Positions 14,906 through 21,276 of a stretch of DNA of 21,276 bases are shown in pieces. Source of the stretch: JBAXRT01 sp037131065 (GTDB lineage Bacteria; Bacteroidota; Bacteroidia; Bacteroidales; FEN-979). Where the stretch lies: positions 1 to 21,276 of the forward strand of contig JBAXRT010000038.1 in assembly GCA_037131065.1 (NCBI GenBank). The letters run 5' to 3'. The stretch's first letter is position 1. Each line of letters starts with the position of its first letter. The notes beneath the pieces were generated by a model that worked only from the letters and a program-made list of their open reading frames with translations, did not search any database and was not told where the DNA came from. The translations under genes and the position numbers were made by a program.

Positions 14906-15769
14906 TCAGTGCGAATCCTGTTCCGGCTCAATATGAACATGGATGTTGCATCGCGGGATGGCCTCCCCGATTTTTTGTTCCACTTCGTTGGAAATGGCAT
15001 GGCCCTGCTCAACGGTGATCCCCGGGGTAACATGGATGTTAACCTCAACGAAGGTGTCGGCGCCTGCAGTACGCACCCTGACATCATGGAAATTGGTAAT
15101 ATCAGGCGTCATCTTCAGCGCTTCATACACCTTTTCAAAAAGCTCTGGCCGGGTCCTGTCGAGGAGTACATCGGTGGCTCTTTTTCCCAGTTTATAGGAG
15201 ACCCCGAGAACGATCAGTGCCACAGCAAGCGCCGCGATAGAATCGGCAAAATAGAAACCAAAGTTAGCACAGATCAGACCCAGTAAAACGACGGCTGAAC
15301 TGTAAATGTCGGTGGAAAAATGAAGGGCATCGGCTTCCAGGGCCTGGCTGTTATATTTTTTTGCAACCCTGTAAAGGGCCCGGGACCTCCCGATGTCGAT
15401 CACGATAGAGGTGACCACAACGATATAGCTGAACAAGTTGACTTCAATATGGGTGTTTCCCGAGACCAGCCGATTGACCGCTTCATAAATGATCCAGGCA
15501 CAGGTGATTATCAGCAAAAAGGTTTCCACAAGTGCTGAGAAATTCTCGATCTTCCCATGACCGTAATGATGGTTCTTATCGGGAGGCCGGTCGGAGATCC
15601 TGACCGAAAAATAGGTAATTACAGCAGCGATCAGGTCAAGGCCGGAATGGAGGGCCTCGGATAAGATACCGAGACTGCCGGTGAGAATTCCTATAACAAG
15701 TTTAAATCCAGTCAGGAAGAAAGCAGCAACAACAGAGATACCTGCTACTCTTTTTTTTTCTTTTTCCAT
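14906..15769 (-). CDS. Cation diffusion facilitator (CDF) family metal exporter
   Basis: An inner-membrane proton-coupled exporter of divalent metals such as zinc, iron, manganese or cobalt. The 287 residues give six membrane segments and a cytoplasmic C-terminal domain. The transport-site residues are HxxxD in segment 2 (His41, Asp45 in HSGLD) and HxxxD in segment 5 (HFSTD); GHGKIE after segment 2 is a family signature. HxxxD in segment 2, rather than DxxxD, is the pattern usually linked with zinc or cadmium transporters, so zinc is the first guess. The C-terminal domain ends in a His-rich IHVHIEPEQDSH. It heads a probable four-gene operon with the zinc-ribbon protein and the two-component system, and has an exact TAnnTTTG element upstream. 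Confidence 0.92.
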   Translation of the reverse strand: MEKEKKRVAGISVVAAFFLTGFKLVIGILTGSLGILSEALHSGLDLIAAVITYFSVRISDRPPDKNHHYGHGKIENFSALVETFLLIITCAWIIYEAVNRLVSGNTHIEVNLFSYIVVVTSIVIDIGRSRALYRVAKKYNSQALEADALHFSTDIYSSAVVLLGLICANFGFYFADSIAALAVALIVLGVSYKLGKRATDVLLDRTRPELFEKVYEALKMTPDITNFHDVRVRTAGADTFVEVNIHVTPGITVEQGHAISNEVEQKIGEAIPRCNIHVHIEPEQDSH

Positions 15770-15805
15770 GAATCAGAAAAGGGGTTGGAGGCTAATAACA
15801 GTGGG

Positions 15806-15813
15806 CAAAAGTA
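15806..15813 (-). promoter_or_regulatory. -7 element of the CDF-kinase operon
   Basis: The minus strand reads TACTTTTG, an exact match to TAnnTTTG, 36 bases before the CDF start codon. With the element at 15840-15847 on the other strand, it makes this 141-base gap a divergent promoter region. Confidence 0.6.
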
Positions 15814-15839
15814 CTAAATAGATGGATTCGCTTTTAGGA

Positions 15840-15847
15840 TAATTTTG
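15840..15847 (+). promoter_or_regulatory. -7 element of the lipoprotein gene
   Basis: The plus strand reads TAATTTTG, an exact match to TAnnTTTG, 63 bases before the lipoprotein ATG. No clear -33 element is visible. Confidence 0.5.
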
Positions 15848-15910
15848 GGTTAATGATACACTTTTTTATTTTTCTTACTAATTTAGCGGAAAATTATAAA
15901 AGTCATCCAC

Positions 15911-16762
15911 ATGAAGAAGTATTTAGTGCTTTTATTGATTCCGGTATTTTTCGCCTGTGGCCGAGAAGCCAAGAAAAAAGCCGAAGAATTGCAGGCAAAG
16001 ACTGACAGCCTGATGAGCCAAACCCTCCAGAAAGATGAAGCGATCAATGAATTTGTCCGCTCCATCAACGAAATCCAGGGAACCCTGGATACCATCAAGA
16101 TGAAAGAAAATATCATAAACCTCAGTACCGACCGCGGTGGCGAGCTTAAATTATCGGCCAAGGAACAGATCAGGAGCGATATCCAGTCGATCTACTCTCT
16201 CATGGAGAAGAACAAGCAGACGATTGCCGCCCTTACTAAGAAGCTGAAGAGCGCCAACATGCAGGTGGATGAACTTAAAATACTGGTTGACCGTCTGACC
16301 AAGGACAATGCGCAGAAAGCAATGGATATTGAAGATCTCCGCACAAAACTGGCAAAACTGAACATTGTCATCGAAACTGCCAACCTCAAGATCGACACAC
16401 TCTCAAAGACAGTAAAGGTTCAGACATCCAGGATACAGGATCAGACCCAGACCATCGCTGCCCAGGATGCCGCACTGAATACCGCTTACTATGTGATCGG
16501 CAACGGCAAAGAGCTCAAGAAGAATGGCATCGTGAAGGGCGGGGATGTCCTTGCAGACTTTAACAAGTCGCTGTTCAACAAGATCGACATCCGCAAAACC
16601 ACCGAGATCTCGATCCTGAGCAAGAAAGCAAAGATCCTCTCAAGCCACCCGAGCACCTCTTACAAGTTCAATGGCGACAAGAAGATGATTCAGTCGCTTC
16701 AGATCACCGACTACAAGGCCTTCTGGAGCAATACCAGGTACCTGGTCATCGAAGTGAATTGA
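15911..16762 (+). CDS. Coiled-coil lipoprotein
   Basis: A lipid-anchored protein of 283 residues with a lipoprotein signal (MKKYLVLLLIPVFFAC, lipidated Cys16). Residues from about 20 to 190 are charged heptad-like sequence predicted to form a long coiled coil (KKKAEELQAKTDSL, EKNKQTIAALTKKLKS and so on). The last 90 residues form a globular domain (AYYVIGNGKELKKNGIV, then YKAFWSNTRYLVIEVN). The overall plan resembles Bacteroidota lipoproteins annotated as Cbp1-type collagen-binding adhesins, but I cannot confirm binding from the sequence. It is a single-gene unit with its own -7 element and a strong terminator. The function is best left as unknown. Confidence 0.85.
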   Translation: MKKYLVLLLIPVFFACGREAKKKAEELQAKTDSLMSQTLQKDEAINEFVRSINEIQGTLDTIKMKENIINLSTDRGGELKLSAKEQIRSDIQSIYSLMEKNKQTIAALTKKLKSANMQVDELKILVDRLTKDNAQKAMDIEDLRTKLAKLNIVIETANLKIDTLSKTVKVQTSRIQDQTQTIAAQDAALNTAYYVIGNGKELKKNGIVKGGDVLADFNKSLFNKIDIRKTTEISILSKKAKILSSHPSTSYKFNGDKKMIQSLQITDYKAFWSNTRYLVIEVN

Positions 16763-16780
16763 TAACATCTCTTTATTTAC

Positions 16781-16811
16781 GGGGCGCCGGAAAAGGCGCC
16801 CCTTTTTTTTT
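16781..16811 (+). terminator. Intrinsic terminator after the lipoprotein gene
   Basis: GGGGCGCC (16781-16788) and GGCGCCCC (16795-16802) are perfect 8-base arms around a 6-base loop, followed by nine T. It is a textbook Rho-independent terminator 18 bases after the stop codon. Confidence 0.95.
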
Positions 16812-16819
16812 GAACTTTG
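16812..16819 (+). promoter_or_regulatory. Possible -7 element of the EEP-family gene
   Basis: GAACTTTG matches TAnnTTTG at all but the first base and lies 17 bases before the ATG, right after the terminator T run. It would give a leader of about 10 bases. Confidence 0.3.
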
Positions 16820-16836
16820 CCTGAAACAGCAAAACC

Positions 16837-17856
16837 ATGAAACTCCCTCTCCTTTTTTCCATTTTCTTTTTTCTATTTTCAATTAATCTCTTTTACGCCC
16901 AGAATCCACCGAAAACCAATTTCAAAGTCGTCTTCTATAACGTTGAGAACCTCTACGATACCATCGACGATCCCCATAAGAGCGACAATGAATTTTTACC
17001 CGGTGCCAAAGTGGCATGGACAACGGAGCGGATGTACCATAAGATCCACAACATAGGAAGGGTGCTTGTCTCGATCGACAGCGTGAACCTGCCGGCAGCC
17101 ATCGGACTTGCCGAGGTGGAGAATAAAAAGATACTGGAAGATCTGGTTGAGCAGACCAAACTCCGTAACGGCCATTACAACGCCATCCTCGAGGAGGGCA
17201 ACGATCCGCGCGGGATCGATGTCGCGTTCCTTTACAGGCCTGATATCCTTCGTTACATTTCACACAAAGCCATCCCGGCTGCGAAAGAATTCAGGACCCG
17301 GTTCATCCTCTATATCAAGCTTGCGGGTGCAAGGAACGACACCTTCCACATTTTCGTCAACCACTGGAAATCGAGAGAGGGCGGCCTGAATGAGACGGAG
17401 GCAAAACGGATTGAAAATGCAGAGGTGCTGAAACATGCTGTCGACAGCCTTTTTGCCATTCAGCCGAAATCCAACATCATCATCATGGGCGATTTCAATG
17501 ATGAGCCGGGCAATACAAGTATTGCAAAAACACTGGGAGCGCTGAAGCCTGTGAAGAAACCCTCTCTAACAAACCTTTATGACCTTTTCTGGGATCCCTT
17601 CGTCAACGGATCAGGAACGCTGTTTTACAAAGACTGGGATGTTTTTGACCAGATCATCGTCTCAGGAAACCTTCTCATTAAAAAACGCGGAAAGGGGCCG
17701 TTCATCCTACCTCCGTATGGCAATATCCACAAAATGGACTGGATGCTTTACAAGAACAAGGGTGGTGAAATGGTGCCGAACAGGAGTGCCAGCAGCAAGG
17801 AGTATTTCGGCGGCTACAGCGACCATCTGCCGGTTTACACGGTCATCAGCCAGTGA
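16837..17856 (+). CDS. Secreted endonuclease/exonuclease/phosphatase family protein
   Basis: A metal-dependent phosphodiesterase-fold enzyme (339 residues), exported by a Sec signal peptide (MKLPLLFSIFFFLFSI, cleavage near FYAQ). The fold's key residues are all visible: Asn35 in YNVENLYD, the metal-binding Glu in GLAEVEN, FVNHWKSREGG, the catalytic Asp/Asn in IMGDFNDEP, and the final SDHLPV. The substrate could be extracellular DNA or RNA or a phosphate ester and cannot be told from the sequence. The length fits the family and nothing is missing. The gene follows a strong terminator, and its TGA touches the stop codon of the convergent MORN-repeat gene with no base between them. Confidence 0.92.
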   Translation: MKLPLLFSIFFFLFSINLFYAQNPPKTNFKVVFYNVENLYDTIDDPHKSDNEFLPGAKVAWTTERMYHKIHNIGRVLVSIDSVNLPAAIGLAEVENKKILEDLVEQTKLRNGHYNAILEEGNDPRGIDVAFLYRPDILRYISHKAIPAAKEFRTRFILYIKLAGARNDTFHIFVNHWKSREGGLNETEAKRIENAEVLKHAVDSLFAIQPKSNIIIMGDFNDEPGNTSIAKTLGALKPVKKPSLTNLYDLFWDPFVNGSGTLFYKDWDVFDQIIVSGNLLIKKRGKGPFILPPYGNIHKMDWMLYKNKGGEMVPNRSASSKEYFGGYSDHLPVYTVISQ

Positions 17857-18297
17857 TTACGGGGAAAAAGAGGGTGCAGAGTAATCCACCTCCTGGAGCA
17901 GCCTGCCGTTTTCATCATAGAAACTCCATTTCCCGGTACGGACATCATCCTTATACATGCCGTTATAGCGGATCTTCCCATTGTCGAAATAGGTAGTCCT
18001 TTTCCCGTCGCTCTTCCCTTTTTTGAACCAGCCCTCGCTCCAGCGGTTACCGTTTTCATGCCAATAGGTCCATTTCCCGTCACGAAGGCTCTCTTTGTAG
18101 TTCCCTTCCATCTGCATCTGCTTGTTAGGATAGTAGGTCATCTCCCTGATGAGCTCACGGTGCTCTCCTTTTCCCTTGTAAATGCATATGCGTTTTGGGG
18201 ATCCGTCGGGATAGGATTCCTCCACCACCTTATGCTCCGATTTGCAGGAGGAGAGCCAAAAGAACAAAAGAGTTAAAATCAGGGTATTTTTTAACAT
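17857..18297 (-). CDS. MORN-repeat (YwqK-like) lipoprotein
   Basis: A small lipoprotein of 146 residues; the signal peptide ends in WLSSC, with Cys18 lipidated. The mature part is a run of MORN-like repeats of the YwqK type: YPNKQMQMEGNYKESLRDGKW, YHENGNRWSEGWFKKGKSDGK (written here in part), YFDNGKIRYNGMYKDDVRTGKW and YDENGRLLQE. These form a beta-hairpin ladder. Databases often call such proteins the antitoxin of a YwqJK pair, but no toxin gene is adjacent and the protein is exported, so that label does not fit. It starts 21 bases after dihydroorotase and is likely the last gene of that operon. Its role is unknown. Confidence 0.85.
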   Translation of the reverse strand: MLKNTLILTLLFFWLSSCKSEHKVVEESYPDGSPKRICIYKGKGEHRELIREMTYYPNKQMQMEGNYKESLRDGKWTYWHENGNRWSEGWFKKGKSDGKRTTYFDNGKIRYNGMYKDDVRTGKWSFYDENGRLLQEVDYSAPSFSP

Positions 18298-18318
18298 TGT
18301 ATTACCTGGTTTAGATTG

Positions 18319-19680
18319 TTAATCCTTTAAAGTAAATTCCAGCCTCTCCCCTGGTGTGGATTCATCAAATTTCCCGTTCTCGTATATAAGGCAGCCATTG
18401 ACCCAGGTATGGGTGACCCGCGAACGGAAGGTGACCCCTTCCATCGGCGACCAGCCGCACTTATAGAGCAGGTTTTCTTTTGTGACTGTCCACGGGGCAT
18501 CCGGGTCAATGAGCGCAAGGTCGGCATGAAAACCCTTCCGGATAAAGCCCCGGCCCCTGATTCCGTACAGGATTGCCGGCGCATGGCACATCTTTTCGAT
18601 GATCTTTTCCAGGGAGATCTTCCCGAGATGGTGAAAGCCGAGCATCGCAACGAGGCTGTGCTGGATCAGTGGCGCACCTGAAGGACAGGAGAGGTAAGGT
18701 TTCTGCTTCTCTTCCATTAAATGGGGTGCATGGTCTGTGGCAATGATATCAATTTTGTTGTTCAGCAGCCCTTCAAACAGGGCAATCCTGTCGGCCTCCG
18801 TTTTGATGGCAGGGTTCCATTTTATCCTTGAGCCAAGCGTTTCATAATCACGGTCGTCGAACCACAGGTGATGCACACAGACCTCGGCAGTTATTCTTTT
18901 CTCCTCCAGCGGGATGTTATTATCAAGAAGTTCCAGCTCCTTCCCGGTCGAAAGATGGAGGATGTGCAGCCTGGAGTTGTATCTCTTTGCCAGTTCAACC
19001 GCTCTCCTGGAGGATTCGAAGCAGGCTTCCGTACTCCGGATCAGCGGGTGGGCGCTGACGGGGATCTGGTCGCCATAGCGTTCTTTAAAGATCTCCGTAT
19101 TTTTTTTAATGATACTCTCCTCTTCCGAGTGAATGACGATCCGGAGGGGTGACTTCTGAAAGATGGAAGCAAGGCTGGAAGGATCATCCACCAGCATGTT
19201 GCCCGTGGAGGCGCCCATGAATACCTTCAACCCGCAGATCTTTTCCGGGTCGGCCTTCAGGACCTGGTCTATATTGTCATTGGATGCTCCGAGAAAAAAG
19301 GAGTAGTTCGCAAGCGATTTTGTTGAAGCCAGATGGTATTTCTCTTCCAGGATATCCAGGGTGATCGCCCTGGGATTCGTATTGGGCATATCCATGAAAG
19401 AGGTAACGCCCCCTGCCACGGCCGCCCTGCTCTCCGTCAGGAGATCTCCCTTGTCGGTCAATCCCGGGTCGCGGAAATGGACCTGGTCGTCGATCACACC
19501 CGGGATCAGCCATTTTCCCTTCGCATCGATCCGGGTGGCATCAGCCGGGATCACGGATTCATCCGCCACTCCATGAAAGATGCCTGCGATCAGCCCCTCT
19601 TTCACGAGGACCGATCCGGGAGAGACAACTCCCTCGTTGACGATCAGGGCATTGTGTATAAAAAACGATTGGGTCGGCAT
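18319..19680 (-). CDS. pyrC: Dihydroorotase (pyrimidine biosynthesis)
   Basis: Catalyses the reversible cyclisation of N-carbamoyl-aspartate to dihydroorotate, step three of pyrimidine synthesis, in the cytoplasm. The 453-residue amidohydrolase has the N-terminal metal motif as DDQVHFRDPG (64-73): the first His of the usual DxHxH is Gln66, with His68 kept. The other expected sites are there: the Lys in CGLKVFMGAS that is usually carboxylated, His in IVIHSEEE, His in LHILHLSTG, and Asp in IIATDHAPH. MPNTNP and the late PMEGVTF segment fit the family. The Gln variant is one I recall from Bacteroidota dihydroorotases, so the enzyme is probably active. It follows the mannosyltransferase gene by 48 bases, a pairing common in this phylum, and has its own TAATTTTG element. 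Confidence 0.93.
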   Translation of the reverse strand: MPTQSFFIHNALIVNEGVVSPGSVLVKEGLIAGIFHGVADESVIPADATRIDAKGKWLIPGVIDDQVHFRDPGLTDKGDLLTESRAAVAGGVTSFMDMPNTNPRAITLDILEEKYHLASTKSLANYSFFLGASNDNIDQVLKADPEKICGLKVFMGASTGNMLVDDPSSLASIFQKSPLRIVIHSEEESIIKKNTEIFKERYGDQIPVSAHPLIRSTEACFESSRRAVELAKRYNSRLHILHLSTGKELELLDNNIPLEEKRITAEVCVHHLWFDDRDYETLGSRIKWNPAIKTEADRIALFEGLLNNKIDIIATDHAPHLMEEKQKPYLSCPSGAPLIQHSLVAMLGFHHLGKISLEKIIEKMCHAPAILYGIRGRGFIRKGFHADLALIDPDAPWTVTKENLLYKCGWSPMEGVTFRSRVTHTWVNGCLIYENGKFDESTPGERLEFTLKD

Positions 19681-19707
19681 GGATCTGTCGGAAGGTTAAA
19701 GAAGGTG

Positions 19708-19715
19708 CAAAATTA
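19708..19715 (-). promoter_or_regulatory. -7 element of dihydroorotase
   Basis: The minus strand reads TAATTTTG followed by CAC, an exact match to TAnnTTTG, 27 bases before the ATG. The same 11 bases TAATTTTGCAC recur before the mannosyltransferase gene, so the operon may have an internal promoter. Confidence 0.5.
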
Positions 19716-19728
19716 ATGGAAAGGCAAT

Positions 19729-20469
19729 TCAGTTCGTCAGCCTGCAGGGCTTTTTCCAGAAACTTCTCCAGCGCAGGCTGATCACGCCGAAGACCGCCTC
19801 CTTGAAGATCCCCTTGCTCATCTTGGATTCACCAAGGGTTCGGTCCGTAAAGATGATAGGAACCTCCACGATGTTGAACCCCAGTTTCCATGCGGTGAAC
19901 TTCATCTCGATCTGGAAGGCATAGCCAGTGAACCGGATCTTATCAAGTGCGATCGATTCGAGCACTTTGCGCGTATAACAGATGAAGCCTGCCGTGGTAT
20001 CGCGCACCTTCATGCCTGTTACCATTCTCACGTAGGAGGAGGCATAATACGACATCAGAACGCGCCCGATGGGCCAGTTGACCACGTTCACCCCGGTAAT
20101 GTACCTGGAGCCGATGACAAGGTCGGCGCCCCGGTTCTTTGCAGCGTCATAAAGGCGCAGGAGGTCGGACGGGTTGTGGGAAAAGTCGGCATCCATCTCA
20201 AAGATGAATTCATAACCATGACGGAGCGCCCACTTGAATCCATGGATATAAGCGGTTCCCAGTCCCTGCTTCCCCTTCCTCTCCTCGATGAAGAGGCGGC
20301 CGGGGAACTCCTCTATCAGCCGTTTCACGATAACGGCCGTCCCGTCGGGCGAATTATCTTCAATAATGAGAACATGGAAATCCTTTTCAAGGGAAAAGAC
20401 CGTACGGATGATCCGTTCGATATTCTCCTTTTCATTATAGGTCGGGATAATTACCAGGTTCTCAGCCAC
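19729..20469 (-). CDS. Polyprenol monophosphomannose synthase (GT2)
   Basis: A family 2 glycosyltransferase that moves mannose (or a related sugar) from GDP to polyprenyl phosphate on the cytoplasmic face of the inner membrane, giving the lipid-linked donor used in protein or glycan mannosylation. The 246 residues show IPTYNEKENI, IIEDNSPDGT, the metal-binding DAD in FEMDADFSHNP, GSRYITG, DTTAGF, GYAFQIEM and the late FTDRTLGESKMS, all typical of DPM1-like enzymes. There is no C-terminal membrane domain, as in the short soluble form. The start is a GTG; no ATG lies between it and the promoter element. It heads the operon with dihydroorotase and the MORN-repeat lipoprotein. Confidence 0.92.
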   Translation of the reverse strand: MAENLVIIPTYNEKENIERIIRTVFSLEKDFHVLIIEDNSPDGTAVIVKRLIEEFPGRLFIEERKGKQGLGTAYIHGFKWALRHGYEFIFEMDADFSHNPSDLLRLYDAAKNRGADLVIGSRYITGVNVVNWPIGRVLMSYYASSYVRMVTGMKVRDTTAGFICYTRKVLESIALDKIRFTGYAFQIEMKFTAWKLGFNIVEVPIIFTDRTLGESKMSKGIFKEAVFGVISLRWRSFWKKPCRLTN

Positions 20470-20491
20470 AGGTAGATCTATTGATGCAGTG

Positions 20492-20499
20492 CAAAATTA
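20492..20499 (-). promoter_or_regulatory. -7 element of the mannosyltransferase operon
   Basis: The minus strand reads TAATTTTG followed by CAC, an exact TAnnTTTG match, 22 bases before the GTG start. It supports that start, since it would leave a leader of only about 15 bases. Confidence 0.6.
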
Positions 20500-20540
20500 T
20501 CAGTAACCGTTCAAATAAAAAAATAATTTTAAGAGAAACG

Positions 20541-20571
20541 AAAAAGGGGAACCGGTAGTATCCGGCTCCCC
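20541..20571 (-). terminator. Intrinsic terminator after the PLD-like T9SS protein
   Basis: On the minus strand GGGGAGCCGG and CCGGTTCCCC (20562-20571 and 20546-20555) pair over 10 bases with one G-U wobble and a 6-base loop, followed by five T. It lies 10 bases after the stop codon. Confidence 0.9.
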
Positions 20572-20581
20572 CTCGCAATCA

Positions 20582-21276
20582 TTAGTTTATCATGATTTTT
20601 TTACCAATATCACCGGCAGAGGTCCGCAGGCGAAGCATATACAAACCGGCCGGGGCCTGGAACTGATCAATCCTGATCGAATTCACTCCCTGGCGGATGG
20701 AGGCTTCCGACTGCCAGATCACCTTTCCGTCGAAGCCGATCATCTCCATCCTGATCGTTTCATTCGTTTTCGAATTAAAAGAAACGTTAAAGTAATTCTT
20801 AGCAGGGTTCGGGAAGAACTTCAGAGAGGAGACCACCGGGTTCTGTTCACTGATCCCCGGGTTGTTCTTAAAGGTGATGAGGACCGTATCGGACTGAACG
20901 CCATAGGCATCTATTACGCGGCAGTAAATCTTTTTAATCCCGGGTCCGACATAGGAAGCGGAAACTGTAGAGGAATCAACCTTTATGATCTGTTCATTTT
21001 CACCGGTCGACCAGTTGTAGGTCTGGAACTGCCCGGCATCGAGGGTTACCGTATCGCCGGCATTGACGGTCTGGTCGGGACCGAGGTCCAGCACCGGGTG
21101 CTCACTGATCGGGATGGCCATGTCGAACCGTTTCTTGAACTCCTGGTAATAAAGATTAGCGACAGTGGCATCGTGGATGACGATGGTATTCTCATCATTC
21201 ACCGTATTGGCGGCATCGCTCCAGTTATGCGAACCGGTCCATACGAAAGGATCTTCATCCGGCGACGACTGGTCGA
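20582..21276 (-). CDS. Phospholipase D-like protein with T9SS type A sorting domain (5' end outside window)
   Basis: Only the C-terminal 231 residues are in the window; the frame is open to the right edge, so the true start lies beyond 21276. A GTG at 21202 is internal, not the start. The first residues seen (FVWTGSHNWSDAANTVNDEN, then TIVIHD and YYQEFKKRF) match the end of a phospholipase D-type HKD domain, where GSxNxS and NEN follow the second HxK motif. A PKD/Ig-like module follows (LDLGPDQTVNAGDTVTLDAG to DTVLITF). The last 80 residues are a type A T9SS C-terminal domain (FFPNPAKNYFNVSF, PAGLYMLRL, KKIMIN). It is expected to be exported by type IX secretion and anchored or released outside, as a surface phosphodiesterase or nuclease. 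A terminator follows the stop codon. Confidence 0.88.
   Translation of the reverse strand, partial: DQSSPDEDPFVWTGSHNWSDAANTVNDENTIVIHDATVANLYYQEFKKRFDMAIPISEHPVLDLGPDQTVNAGDTVTLDAGQFQTYNWSTGENEQIIKVDSSTVSASYVGPGIKKIYCRVIDAYGVQSDTVLITFKNNPGISEQNPVVSSLKFFPNPAKNYFNVSFNSKTNETIRMEMIGFDGKVIWQSEASIRQGVNSIRIDQFQAPAGLYMLRLRTSAGDIGKKIMIN

Noticed and set aside
17857..18297. YwqK-type antitoxin of a toxin-antitoxin pair.
   Set aside because: The protein has a lipoprotein signal and so is exported, its neighbours are a convergent phosphodiesterase and dihydroorotase, and no YwqJ-like toxin or small partner gene is adjacent.

Overview
The window looks like a chromosome segment from an environmental member of the Bacteroidota, probably Bacteroidales-like, with roughly even GC. 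Four things point there: type IX secretion (T9SS) features (a PorP/SprF-family protein, a gliding-motility type B C-terminal domain, and a type A sorting domain); several upstream regions carrying the Bacteroidota -7 element TAnnTTTG; few Shine-Dalgarno sequences; and a dihydroorotase with the DDQVHF metal motif that I recall from Bacteroidota enzymes. I see no rRNA, tRNA, CRISPR array, transposase or phage gene. No gap between genes exceeds 300 bases; the longest, 292 bases at 6744-7035, is non-coding and rich in inverted repeats.

Layout, left to right. 14-4281 (minus): a copper-exporting P1B ATPase preceded by a DEAD-box RNA helicase with a long leader. 4444-11420 (minus): a secretion/surface cluster, in transcription order a 1087-residue HYR/IgGFc-binding-domain protein, a 334-residue secreted protein of unknown function, a PKD plus type B CTD protein, and a PorP/SprF-like outer-membrane protein. 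11629-15769 (minus): a cation diffusion facilitator, a small zinc-ribbon protein, a soluble REC-PAS-histidine kinase and an NtrC-type sigma-54 activator overlapping it by four bases, closed by a strong terminator. 15911-17856 (plus): a coiled-coil lipoprotein with its own terminator, then a secreted endonuclease/exonuclease/phosphatase-family protein. 17857-20469 (minus): polyprenol-phosphate mannosyltransferase, dihydroorotase and a MORN-repeat lipoprotein. 20582-21276 (minus, cut by the window edge): the C-terminal part of a phospholipase D-like protein with a type A T9SS signal.

The most interesting unit is the surface cluster together with the two-component system just upstream of it. In the 208-base gap between them I find a sigma-54 -24/-12-like element placed to start transcription about 35 bases before the HYR gene, and a dyad about 95 bases further upstream where an enhancer-binding protein could sit. 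The working hypothesis is that the kinase/NtrC pair switches on a three-component T9SS-linked surface structure, with the last gene pair (type B CTD protein plus SprF-like partner) providing the exported, anchored component. The first two secreted proteins lack any recognisable T9SS signal and both stop at or near a similar inter-domain linker motif. This is inference; only the sequence elements and domain matches are observed.
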